A stretch of DNA of 64,000 bases. Source: Algoriphagus ornithinivorans. Its GTDB lineage: Bacteria; Bacteroidota; Bacteroidia; Cytophagales; Cyclobacteriaceae. The stretch spans positions 62,001-126,000 of the forward strand of contig NZ_FOVW01000003.1 in NCBI RefSeq assembly GCF_900115305.1, in the 5' to 3' direction. The number at the start of each line of letters is the position of its first letter. Positions within the stretch are counted from its first letter, which is position 1. Both the position numbers and the translations under genes were made by a program. Shown here piece by piece: positions 51,969 to 60,020 of this stretch. The notes under the pieces were generated by a model that was not told the DNA's origin, made no database searches, and saw only the letters and a list, made by a program, of their open reading frames with translations.

Positions 51969-53048
51969 ATGAAATTTTTATCCAAAAAACATGAAACAGA
52001 ATGCAAAAATTTTGAGCAAAAGCCTCCCGGGTTTGATGATCTGGGGGGGGGCATTAGTTGTACTACTTCGTTGGATGAAGAAATTCCCTTGGAATTAGCT
52101 TCACCTGGAGTGGAAGTGATCGAGGGAACTTTAAAAGTGAATTCCTTTGATACCTATGAGGAGCTTATTACTGGGGAAGAAAAGATTGGCTTTGGGGATT
52201 TTCTTAGTTTTCAAAAGCAATTTGATGAGATCAGAAAATCCGGTGAAAATCTTCGAATCAGTCAAGAGGGGTATAATGAAATTACAGCTTGGGAAGGAAG
52301 TACACTCTTGGAGCTTTTGGATCAAGATGGCTTCATAATCCTGGAAGACTATCTGATCTACTTGAATTTCAATAACCGAACTGCCGTGGTATCTACAGAT
52401 CTAAATCTAAAGGATGAAATTCTTTCAGGAAATATTTCAAGTGAATCCATTCGTTTATTCAAGTTTGAAGATGATGTGATTGGATTATTGGAAATCAATA
52501 GTCCTTCGACAGTTGAAAAATCATATTATAATGCTAGGATATTAAGCTCCTATGATCCTTTTGCCTATACAGTAATAGGTGGATGTGGTTGGGACAAATG
52601 TGATAATTCAACAACGTTTGGGAGTTCGGCAGTAACAGGTGGTGATATTGTTGGCTTCGGGTATAATGGAGGGACGTTCAGATATAGATTAGATGCAAAG
52701 CATGTTTACCAAAATGCAGCAATTTCATTTAGGTTATTGTCTGAAGCAAAGCATATGCGTAAGCCAGAAGATGGATCAGTATTTTGGACATCACAATCAA
52801 CCTCACTTTATTTTTGGTATGATTTTGAATATTTGAGTAAAAAGAATGGTAGTACCTTGAAAAAAAAGGCTAGCGTAAAAAATGATTATACAAATGATTT
52901 GGATACAACGTTTTATTCATCCAGTCGAGGTCTGGATAAGTTTTATTTGCGGACACAATTTTATGGCGAACCAGGAGGAAATCATGGTTATTCTCCCAAC
53001 GGAACTTACTGGCAGTTTAATCTGAAACAAATTAGTAAAGGGTATTAA
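51969..53048 (+). CDS. Putative phase-variable surface lipoprotein (as read: signal peptide out of frame)
   Basis: As sequenced, the uninterrupted frame runs from ATG 51969 (359 residues) but its first 30 residues ('MKFLSKKHETECKN...') do not look like an export signal. In another frame, ATG 51991 encodes MKQNAKILSKSLPGLMIWGG, a signal-peptide-like start. If the nine-G tract at 52043-52051 had ten (or seven) Gs, that start would continue into the long frame as '...MIWGGGISC-TTSLDEE', with a plausible lipobox Cys24. The mature protein is not recognised: an N-terminal acidic region, 'GGCGWDKCDNSTTFGSSAVTGGD' near residue 208 and a beta-rich C-terminus. One base separates it from the barrel gene downstream. 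Confidence 0.7.
   Translation: MKFLSKKHETECKNFEQKPPGFDDLGGGISCTTSLDEEIPLELASPGVEVIEGTLKVNSFDTYEELITGEEKIGFGDFLSFQKQFDEIRKSGENLRISQEGYNEITAWEGSTLLELLDQDGFIILEDYLIYLNFNNRTAVVSTDLNLKDEILSGNISSESIRLFKFEDDVIGLLEINSPSTVEKSYYNARILSSYDPFAYTVIGGCGWDKCDNSTTFGSSAVTGGDIVGFGYNGGTFRYRLDAKHVYQNAAISFRLLSEAKHMRKPEDGSVFWTSQSTSLYFWYDFEYLSKKNGSTLKKKASVKNDYTNDLDTTFYSSSRGLDKFYLRTQFYGEPGGNHGYSPNGTYWQFNLKQISKGY
51991..52098 (+). other. Signal-peptide reading frame, off by one at the G tract
   Basis: ATG 51991 opens a 35-codon frame that crosses the G tract and stops at TAG (52096-52098). Its first 20 residues have a basic N-region and hydrophobic core. One more G would join it to the lipoprotein body. Confidence 0.6.
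52043..52051 (+). repeat. Nine-G homopolymer tract
   Basis: CT followed by nine Gs, then CATTAG. Runs of this length are slippage-prone and are rare by chance in AT-rich DNA. Confidence 0.85.
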
Positions 53049-53049
53049 C

Positions 53050-53766
53050 ATGAGGGTTTTAAGATTATTTATGCTTGGGATTCTTACATTAGGTTCAACT
53101 GAAATTTCATTTGGACAGAAGAATTGGGAAATTGAAGCTAAAATAGGTACTGGAAATACCAATATAAATACAGGTGGAAACTATTCAGATTTAGAATTAA
53201 GCACTAATAACCAAAGACTTATAAGTTTTGGGTTATTAAAAAAACTTAAAAACAACTTTAGTTTTGGTGTAGATTCTGATATCTACAGATTTCAGCTGGA
53301 GTATACCTTTTTACCATTGGATCAAGACAACAAAGTTGGTACTCGTACTAAATTCTGGTCAATTGGACCCAAACTACAAAAAGACATATACATAAAACCC
53401 AAATTAGGTTTAAGTCTAGCTGTGGCATTTCATCTTACTCAGACTAATCTAAATGATGAAGTCTACACTGGAATATGGCAAACAGTAAGACTTCCTGGAG
53501 GAGGTCAACCAATACCTGTATTATTATATGGAAATAAAGAAATCGAGAAAGTTACTTTTCACTTAAAGCCCGAAGGTGGAATATTCTATGATATCACTGA
53601 GTCCTCTAGAATTACTTTTTCTTGTGAGTGGGGTATAAACTTACGTGAACCTACTCTTGTGGTTAATTTGGATCGAATAGTAGTTGAAGATCAAACTTTT
53701 CAGAATAGGCATATTTTGGATGGAAATTACTTCTCAGCCCAACTAGGCTATCGCTATAGCTTCTAA
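53050..53766 (+). CDS. Outer-membrane beta-barrel-like protein
   Basis: A 238-residue protein with signal peptide (MRVLRLFMLGILTLGSTEISFG-Q) and alternating amphipathic strands ending in an aromatic residue ('YFSAQLGYRYSF'), as in small outer-membrane barrels recognised by BAM. It begins one base after the stop of the putative lipoprotein, so the two are co-expressed and the products may work together at the surface. Family not recognised beyond the barrel form. Confidence 0.78.
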   Translation: MRVLRLFMLGILTLGSTEISFGQKNWEIEAKIGTGNTNINTGGNYSDLELSTNNQRLISFGLLKKLKNNFSFGVDSDIYRFQLEYTFLPLDQDNKVGTRTKFWSIGPKLQKDIYIKPKLGLSLAVAFHLTQTNLNDEVYTGIWQTVRLPGGGQPIPVLLYGNKEIEKVTFHLKPEGGIFYDITESSRITFSCEWGINLREPTLVVNLDRIVVEDQTFQNRHILDGNYFSAQLGYRYSF

Positions 53767-53799
53767 AAAAATGGCTGGGGAATCTCCCCAGCCATTTTT
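53767..53799. terminator. Strong bidirectional terminator
   Basis: A 15-bp perfect stem, AAAATGGCTGGGGA and its complement (53767-53781 with 53785-53799), 3-nt loop ATC, A run before and T run after. It separates the convergent barrel gene and the isomerase-like gene. Confidence 0.9.
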
Positions 53800-53801
53800 A
53801 G

Positions 53802-54746
53802 TTAAGCATTTTCCAAAGTCCTTCGGACCTGATCCAGATTAATTCGAGCCTCTTCGATAGTCTCCCATTCTCGCCCTCGTTCTCCATGCTCGATTCCAAC
53901 ATAGCCATGATAATTATGGGCCAGTACGATCTTCATCATCCGCTCATAATCTAAACCAGTTTCTCTCCCTCTGTCATCCCATACTTTTGTTTTAAGACTG
54001 ACTCCTTTGGCAAAAGGCATAAGCTCATCTACACCTCGATAGGAGTCGTAGCTAAGTATTTCCTCTCCATCACGCTTCATCACAAAGTTGCCGAAATCAG
54101 GCAAGGTACCTGCCCTGGGATGTGAGGTTTGTTTGATTAATTCGGCTAGCCATTTCCCATTAGAGGAATAGCCTCCATGGTTTTCAATAATAACATCAAT
54201 ATTAAAGTCATTGGCAAACTCACAGATTCTTCTCAAAGTGGAGCTGCACACATCAATTGCTTCTTGTTCCAGTTTAGGATCTTGGCTAAAAGGAACTGCC
54301 GTGTAAGAATTGACCCGGATGGAGTGACATCCTAAAAAATTGGCGGCTTCAACCCATTTTTTGTGATTTTCTACGGTTTGCCTTCTTTCATCGGGAGTGG
54401 CGGCACCTAACTGACCTTCACCATCGACCATAATTAATACATTGGTAACTCCCTCGCCTTCAGCACGGGTTTTCATTTCTTGGAGGTAGGCCTTGTCTTG
54501 GGCTTTATCCTTGAAAAATTGGTTGACGTATTCTACTGCATCGAAATTGTGTTTCTTGGCTTCGACAGCAAAATCCAAATTGTCCATTTTACCGCCAAAA
54601 AGTAAGGGATTGACGGACCATTGTGCCAAAGAGATTTTAAAAATTGGGTCTGCTTTGGTTTTTGCAAATGCAAATTCAGGGATTCCCAGCCCAAGCGCAG
54701 CTGCGGCCAGGCCGGAAGTTTTGAGGAAAGTTCTTCGGTTTTTCAT
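53802..54746 (-). CDS. Tat-exported sugar phosphate isomerase/epimerase-like protein
   Basis: A 314-residue TIM-barrel protein of the AP-endonuclease-2/xylose-isomerase-like family. The N-terminus has a twin-arginine signal ('KNRRTFLKTSGLAAAALGLG'), so the folded protein is exported. Metal-site segments 'DVIIENHGG' near 180, 'TLPDFGNFV' near 215 and the C-terminal 'GYVGIEHGERG' near 288 fit hydroxypyruvate isomerase or sugar epimerase relatives. Lies downstream of a Gfo/Idh/MocA oxidoreductase, also Tat-dependent, and the two probably act on the same carbohydrate. Confidence 0.87.
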   Translation of the reverse strand: MKNRRTFLKTSGLAAAALGLGIPEFAFAKTKADPIFKISLAQWSVNPLLFGGKMDNLDFAVEAKKHNFDAVEYVNQFFKDKAQDKAYLQEMKTRAEGEGVTNVLIMVDGEGQLGAATPDERRQTVENHKKWVEAANFLGCHSIRVNSYTAVPFSQDPKLEQEAIDVCSSTLRRICEFANDFNIDVIIENHGGYSSNGKWLAELIKQTSHPRAGTLPDFGNFVMKRDGEEILSYDSYRGVDELMPFAKGVSLKTKVWDDRGRETGLDYERMMKIVLAHNYHGYVGIEHGERGREWETIEEARINLDQVRRTLENA

Positions 54747-54884
54747 GAGGTATTGGGTTAATGGTTATGTAGGTCTAAGTTAGTGTTTTTGAGGAAGATT
54801 GCTTTGTGGTCTTGGGACAATACTACAAACTGTTCACTGAATACTGCCTACTTTTCAGATTTCTCACTTTAGCCTATAGCTTTT

Positions 54885-56390
54885 CTAAACCTCCCATCCA
54901 CTTCGATACTCCCTTGTCAGCAACTGATTTGCTTCTTCATCATTGGTGATTTTGACCAAATTCGCATCGAAATCCACTTTTTTTCCTGCTCTCAAGGCTA
55001 CAGCACCAAGATTAATCGTATCGGTAATGCATTGGGCCCGGGTAAAGCTCCCCGGGGTCTGTCGCTTTTCCAGCATGGCATCCACCCATTGGTCGGTTTT
55101 GCGGTCCACTTCACGGGAATTGATTCGCTCTGAATCCCGGCCTATCATCATTTTGGATTCTGGCAATAGAACCGGATTTTCTCCACGGAATCCTCCCAGG
55201 ATTTTTCCTTTGGTGCCTACGATCAGCAAACCTTCTTCTGGAGTGTCTTTCCCATCGACTTCCAATTCTTCACATGCAAAGGGCTTCATTCCCCCATCAT
55301 ACCAAAACAGGTCAAATGCAGGAAGTGAAGCTTGGGCTGGAAATTGCCATTTGATCGTGCAGCTAGCCGGGAAGGCGACGTCATTTTTTACCCACTGATA
55401 GACCTGGTTGATTTCCTCCCGGGTAGTAGTGCCAAAAGCTCTGGCAGAAACCGGGCTTCGGTCTATACCCAAAGTTTCAAAAAGCGGAAACAAACTGTAA
55501 TGCCCCATGTCCGCCACAGATCCACCGCCGAATTCATACCATCCCCGGAAGACATTATGCGTGTAGTTTTTATGATAAGGCATATCCGGTACAGGCCCTA
55601 GCCAAAGTTTCCAATTCAATCCCTCTGGAATAGCTTGAGCTTCCGCAGGTCTTTTGGTCCACTGCTGCCAGACAGGGCGATAGGACCAGTTGTGTATTTC
55701 CTGGAGCTCCCCGATCAATCCTGCATCCATCCAGGCTTTAATCTGTCGGTATTCAGGTCTGTCCGACCATGCCAGAAGATGAGTGACTAATCCAGTATCT
55801 TTCGCCTTTTGGATGACTTTTCTTCCTTCTAGCAGTCGGTTGGCGATGGGCTTGTGTGTGACCACATGCATTTTCTGATCCATAGCTGCCAAAGCAATCG
55901 GCGCATGAGTATGGTCGGGAGTCATGATTTTGACAGCGTCGATTCCTTTTTCTTTAGCAAAAAGCTCCCGATAATCTTCATAGCTAGCGAAACCCTTGTA
56001 TTTGCCAGAAGGCTTGTTTTTGGCATAAAACCCCTCCACATATTCCTGTCCGATGTCCCGTCCGCCGGGGATTCCGGGTTTTCCTTCCCACCAAGTATCG
56101 TCACCTAGGGTTTCTCGGATATCGTTTCGGATGCCGTGAGGAGACCAATCGATGTAATCGGTGGAGTATTTATTCACATCGCAGACGGCGACGACCCGAA
56201 CTTTAGGATTTTGTAAAAGTGATCCCATTTCCCGTAAGCCTTGAGTTCCGCAACCAATATTGGCTACTGTCAATTGATCGGAGGGAGGGATTTTCCCTAG
56301 TCCTGCAATCACATTAGATGGCACAATAGTAAAAGAGGCGGCGAAGGTGGCAGTAGAGGCCAGAAAATCGCGGCGGTTGATCTTCGACAT
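54885..56390 (-). CDS. Tat-exported Gfo/Idh/MocA-family oxidoreductase
   Basis: A 501-residue NAD(P)-dependent oxidoreductase. It has a twin-arginine signal ('INRRDFLASTATFAASFTIV'), a Rossmann motif 'VANIGCGTQGLREM' near residue 42, 'KIMTPDHTHAPIALAAM' near 155 and the catalytic-region lysine in 'VVTHKPIANRLLEGRKV' near 177. The C-terminal domain contains 'FGGGSVADMGHYSLFPLFETLG'. Typical of Bacteroidota enzymes that modify sugars during polysaccharide breakdown. 138 nt separate it from the isomerase-like gene downstream. Confidence 0.9.
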   Translation of the reverse strand: MSKINRRDFLASTATFAASFTIVPSNVIAGLGKIPPSDQLTVANIGCGTQGLREMGSLLQNPKVRVVAVCDVNKYSTDYIDWSPHGIRNDIRETLGDDTWWEGKPGIPGGRDIGQEYVEGFYAKNKPSGKYKGFASYEDYRELFAKEKGIDAVKIMTPDHTHAPIALAAMDQKMHVVTHKPIANRLLEGRKVIQKAKDTGLVTHLLAWSDRPEYRQIKAWMDAGLIGELQEIHNWSYRPVWQQWTKRPAEAQAIPEGLNWKLWLGPVPDMPYHKNYTHNVFRGWYEFGGGSVADMGHYSLFPLFETLGIDRSPVSARAFGTTTREEINQVYQWVKNDVAFPASCTIKWQFPAQASLPAFDLFWYDGGMKPFACEELEVDGKDTPEEGLLIVGTKGKILGGFRGENPVLLPESKMMIGRDSERINSREVDRKTDQWVDAMLEKRQTPGSFTRAQCITDTINLGAVALRAGKKVDFDANLVKITNDEEANQLLTREYRSGWEV

Positions 56391-56738
56391 GGTTTAGGTC
56401 TTTTGGGTTTGAAATGGAATTTAGGGAATTCCCATTAAAAAAGTTTGCTTATCCCTCTAAGAACATTTGCTGGCAAAGGCTTGACTATCACTATTACAAG
56501 CCTCCAAGGGTTTTTATTTTTTCAATATTGACAAAATTAAAACATCATAAACCAAAAAAGGTAAACCCTTGGAGGGTTCTATAAAGACTTTCAAAGAATC
56601 AGGGTAAAATGTCAGAATAATCAAAAAAAGGATTTGATCCATTAAAATATTCGCTGCTGTATTTTTCTTCGCCAGTTGCTCTAGTCCGTTGTATTTTAGT
56701 TTTAAGTTAATTTAAAATCCCTTAATTTCTTAAAACTT
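56391..56738. other. Intergenic region with split inverted repeat
   Basis: No gene is seen. CCTCCAAGGGTTT (56501-56513) and its complement AAACCCTTGGAGG (56563-56575) are separated by 49 AT-rich bases; the same arms form the tight palindrome at 42070-42102. The remainder must contain the promoters of the divergent oxidoreductase gene and the small membrane protein. Confidence 0.6.
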
Positions 56739-56879
56739 ATGACTACTTCACTGAAAAGAATCGAAAAGGAGATCATCCAAAACTGGAAAGTTATTTTGAT
56801 TCTCGGGCTTTTGTTCCTTTTCATTTGGAACTATCCGGATATTAAGCAAGGAATTGTAGACGGATGGAAAGCGTATTAA
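56739..56879 (+). CDS. Small single-pass membrane protein (46 residues)
   Basis: ATG 56739 to TAA 56877-56879. A basic/acidic amphipathic N-terminus ('LKRIEKEIIQNWK') is followed by one membrane helix ('VILILGLLFLFIWNY', about residues 18-32) and a short polar tail ending 'DGWKAY'. Codon use and the clean topology suggest a real gene, but it is too short for confident assignment. It lies 149 nt ahead of the sulfatase gene on the same strand. Confidence 0.6.
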   Translation: MTTSLKRIEKEIIQNWKVILILGLLFLFIWNYPDIKQGIVDGWKAY

Positions 56880-57028
56880 GTAATTCTATTGCTTGCCCAC
56901 CTTCTGTTCCAAAAGCTTGGCAAAATCCAATTAACCATCCAAAGACTTTGCTTTTTCTTGAGCTGCCAGTCTTTGACTTTCCGACCTACTCTGATGCAGG
57001 CTAAAAATTTATCGGAAAAGCTTATCTT

Positions 57029-58693
57029 ATGAAGATAAATACTTCTGTCATGCAAAAGCTTTTCTTCCTCATCCTGATCAGTTCTGTTCTTTTCTCCTGT
57101 CAGAAACAATCCTCCGAACCCAGCCAAATCACCTATCCCGAACGTCCCAATATTGTCTGGATCGTCGTCGAAGATATGTCTCCCGAGCATCTGGAAAGCT
57201 ATGGAGGAACAGGTGGAAAAACGCCCAACTTGAACGCTCTGGCAGCCGAATCCTTACAATACCAAAATGCCTTTTCAACGGCAGGAGTCTGTGCTCCCAG
57301 TAGGGCAGCTTTGATCACCGGAGCTTACCAGACTTCCATCGGAGCACAGCATATGCGAACCACCGGAATGTCAGCCAACGCCTTAGATGCCTACCCTCCA
57401 GGGTTTAAAAGTTATTCGACAGTACTCCCTGAAGGAATGTGGCCTTATCCAGTTCATTTACGTATGGCTGGATATTATGTAAGCAATAATGTCAAAGAAG
57501 ATTATCAATTTCAAACACCTGTCATGATGTGGGATGAAAGCAGCCGAAATGCCCACTGGAGAAATCGAAAAGATCCCAATCAACCCTTCTTCTCCATTTT
57601 CAATTTTATGACTACCCATGAATCTCAGGTTTGGGCTAGAGAAGGTCAGGACATCCTATTGGTAGATCCTAAGGATGTGACCGTGCCCCCTGTCTATCCG
57701 GATGATTCCCTGACCCGTCGGACTTTAGCCAGATTTATCACCAATGTGATGCGGATGGATGCCCAAGTAGGAGAGGTGATTACGCAACTGAAAGAAGATG
57801 GTTTGTATGAGAATACTATTATTTTCTTCTATTCCGACCACGGGGACGGGATGCCCTATTTCAAGCGGGAATTGTATGATCGGGGGCTGAAAGTGCCGCT
57901 TTTGGTCAAAGCCCCTTGGCTGGAAGGCGGGACGAAAACCGATGAACTGGTCAGCTTTGTGGACTTTGGGCCAACCTTACTTTCTCTTGCAGGAGTTCAA
58001 ATCCCTGAATCCATGCAAGGGCAAGCTTTCTTGGGAGCCCAAAAAGCAGAGCCCCGAAAGTATGTCTATGCGGCTAGGGATCGGATGGACAGCGAGTATG
58101 ATCGGGTTAGAGCGGTTTCAGACGGGAGATTTAAATACATCCGAAATTACATGCCCGAGAAGCCCAATTATCAGAATATTCAATATCGACTTCAAAACCC
58201 CTTGATGGGTCACCTTTTGGAACTGAATAAGCAAGGAGAACTAAATGAAAATCAAGCCCGCTGGTTTGCCCAAAGCAAGCCCGAGGAAGAACTGTACGAT
58301 ACCCAAAGCGATCCTTGGGAATTCACCAATCTGGCAGGCAATCCGGACTACGCTGAAAAGCTTGCTGAGCTACGCAAAGCCCACCAGGACTGGATCACAA
58401 AATACGGGGATCAAGGAGCAATCGACGAAATGGAAATGGTGAAGACTATGTGGAATGGAGCCGAGAATCCACCAATCACTGCCAAAGCTGAGGTAAGTTT
58501 CTCCGAAGGAATGGTTACTCTTACTTGCCCTACACCTTCAGCTCTGATCGGCTGGAGAAAGTCCAATGGGGAGGCTTGGAAGATATACACCGAGCCTTTT
58601 GAAGCTACAGCAGGAGATTCCCTGTATGTAAATACCCATCGGATCGGGTATGAGGCGGTGGAGGTTTCTATAAAATTGAATAATAGGGATTGA
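57029..58693 (+). CDS. Formylglycine-dependent sulfatase, lipoprotein
   Basis: A 554-residue type I sulfatase (alkaline-phosphatase fold). Lipoprotein signal with lipobox Cys24 ('VLFSCQKQ'). The formylglycine motif C88-A-P-S-R followed by AALITG is intact, and metal ligands occur in 'IVWIVVEDMSPEH' and 'FFYSDHGDGMPYF'. It removes sulfate esters, probably from polysaccharides or glycosaminoglycans, at the cell surface or periplasm. It needs an activating enzyme not seen in this window. The C-terminal 95 residues have a decayed duplicate at 59688-59976. ATG 57050 is an alternative start. Confidence 0.94.
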   Translation: MKINTSVMQKLFFLILISSVLFSCQKQSSEPSQITYPERPNIVWIVVEDMSPEHLESYGGTGGKTPNLNALAAESLQYQNAFSTAGVCAPSRAALITGAYQTSIGAQHMRTTGMSANALDAYPPGFKSYSTVLPEGMWPYPVHLRMAGYYVSNNVKEDYQFQTPVMMWDESSRNAHWRNRKDPNQPFFSIFNFMTTHESQVWAREGQDILLVDPKDVTVPPVYPDDSLTRRTLARFITNVMRMDAQVGEVITQLKEDGLYENTIIFFYSDHGDGMPYFKRELYDRGLKVPLLVKAPWLEGGTKTDELVSFVDFGPTLLSLAGVQIPESMQGQAFLGAQKAEPRKYVYAARDRMDSEYDRVRAVSDGRFKYIRNYMPEKPNYQNIQYRLQNPLMGHLLELNKQGELNENQARWFAQSKPEEELYDTQSDPWEFTNLAGNPDYAEKLAELRKAHQDWITKYGDQGAIDEMEMVKTMWNGAENPPITAKAEVSFSEGMVTLTCPTPSALIGWRKSNGEAWKIYTEPFEATAGDSLYVNTHRIGYEAVEVSIKLNNRD

Positions 58694-58711
58694 AAAAATT
58701 AGGCAAATAGT

Positions 58712-58742
58712 GAACTAATGGGAAATAATTAGTTCGTTTTTC
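58712..58742 (+). terminator. Terminator of the sulfatase gene
   Basis: GAACTAAT (58712-58719) pairs with ATTAGTTC (58728-58735), loop of 8 nt, then GTTTTTC. It starts 19 nt after the stop codon. Confidence 0.72.
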
Positions 58743-58763
58743 TGTGAAATATATTCACATGGT

Positions 58764-59546
58764 TTATTTTTCATGTCCAAGCAGAGGATACAATAAGAAA
58801 AGTCCAAAATTCAAGGTTCGGACCTTAATTGTATCCTCGTAGGTTACAGATTGACTACCTCCGGGACTTGTACGGGGAAATATAGAGTAATCAAAATCAG
58901 CCCGTTGATAACTTACTTCCAAGCCTAATTGAAATTTACCAATAGCCCTGGATACTTGCAGATTTCCTCCTACGGTAATAGAGGATAAACTGGGTCTAGA
59001 GCCGGCATGTGCCCATGTTAGAGTTTCATTACCCACTACCCTAACCATCTCGTAATAAGGGTAGTTGATCTGTCCGTAGCCTAGAAATATTCCCGTTCGA
59101 TATTCCCAACTTCCTTTTTTCAAGAAATATCCCAATCCGGGAGCGATTGATAGCATGTTGTTATTTTCATGAGAAAAGCGAAAATCCAATCCGTAAAGAT
59201 CATTGACGAAATCTTCCATTTCGGTAACAGAGATCGGATTGTTTGTAACACCTGATCTAAGAAATACATAAAAGTGACTGGCGAAATGATAATTAAGAGT
59301 TCCGTGAATAGAATAGCCAACTTTTGCAAATCCATTGCTATCCTTTGAAATACTTGCAAGATTGGGTATGCTGGAATCTGGAAAATAAATCGCAGCCTCT
59401 TCCATATTATTTCCTCCGAATACACCCACTGGAAAGGCAGGGCCTGCACTTACAGACAAGGAGATTCTTTGAGGTGGATTTTCCTGGGAAAAGGAAGATT
59501 GAAGCATAAAGCCAAAGAATAAAAGCAGAAGAAAAAGATTTTTCAT
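58764..59546 (-). CDS. Outer-membrane beta-barrel-like protein
   Basis: A 260-residue protein with signal peptide (MKNLFLLLLFFGFMLQSSFSQ). The body has repeated amphipathic strands ('ISLSVSAGPAFPVGVFGG', 'GYSIHGTLNYHFASHFYVFL', 'FQLGLEVSYQRADFDYSI'). It has the same layout as the partial gene at 63558 ('FGFSGGLAVPVGHF', 'GYSLGLNLSYHLTSSVFI'), so these are paralogs. Role unknown. It is inserted, in opposite orientation, between the sulfatase gene and a sulfatase remnant. Confidence 0.78.
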   Translation of the reverse strand: MKNLFLLLLFFGFMLQSSFSQENPPQRISLSVSAGPAFPVGVFGGNNMEEAAIYFPDSSIPNLASISKDSNGFAKVGYSIHGTLNYHFASHFYVFLRSGVTNNPISVTEMEDFVNDLYGLDFRFSHENNNMLSIAPGLGYFLKKGSWEYRTGIFLGYGQINYPYYEMVRVVGNETLTWAHAGSRPSLSSITVGGNLQVSRAIGKFQLGLEVSYQRADFDYSIFPRTSPGGSQSVTYEDTIKVRTLNFGLFLLYPLLGHEK

Positions 59547-59598
59547 TTAAAGAGTATTGAGATAAATAGATTCAAAGAAATTACCGAAAACAATAGGC

Positions 59599-59630
59599 AA
59601 TCTAAATTACTAGCCACATAAATTTAGATT
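59599..59630. repeat. Inverted repeat upstream of the barrel gene
   Basis: AATCTAAATT (59599-59608) and AATTTAGATT (59621-59630) are perfect complements separated by 12 nt, about 55 nt upstream of the barrel gene start. Possibly an operator. Confidence 0.45.
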
Positions 59631-59687
59631 ATTCGTTATTGAATAAAAAGTGAAATAGTTTAACGAAGCGATGCCTAAAGGAAAAAA

Positions 59688-59976
59688 GGGATCAAATTGG
59701 TGACAAGGGCACGCTCAACGAAATGAAAATTGTCAAAGCCGTATGGAATGGAGTAAAAATTCCTCCGCTCGCTGCCGAAGCTGAGGTAAGTTTCTCCGAA
59801 GGCAAGGTCACTTTAACTTACCCAACTCCTTCAGCCTTGATGGTTGGAGAAAATCAAGCAGCGAGACTTGGAAGATATACACCGAGCCTTTTGAAGCTAC
59901 AGAAGGAGATTCCCTGTATGTGAATACTCATCGGATAGGGTATGAGGCGGTAGAGATTGCTAGAAAGTTGGATTAG
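59688..59976 (+). pseudogene. Decayed copy of the sulfatase C-terminus
   Basis: The translated fragment matches the last 95 residues of the sulfatase at 57029 ('WNG-x-x-x-PP', 'AEVSFSEGxVTLT', 'PTPSAL', 'EIYTEPFEAT'-like, 'YVNTHRIGYEAVE'). One base is missing near 59840, so the match changes frame there. It ends with a TAG at 59974-59976. The N-terminal and catalytic parts are absent. It is evidence of a former second sulfatase gene or a partial tandem duplication. Confidence 0.85.
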
Positions 59977-60020
59977 GTTATCCATCCTGCTTTTAGATGA
60001 ATTATATATCAAATTTTATT

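Noticed and set aside
52043..52051. Simple sequencing error as the only reading of the G tract
   Set aside because: Not excluded, but both 9 G (as read) and 10 G give long frames with different starts, so true slippage deserves testing before correction.
56876..57190. A 104-codon minus-strand frame over the sulfatase start
   Set aside because: It is antisense to the sulfatase signal peptide and N-terminus and shows no family likeness.
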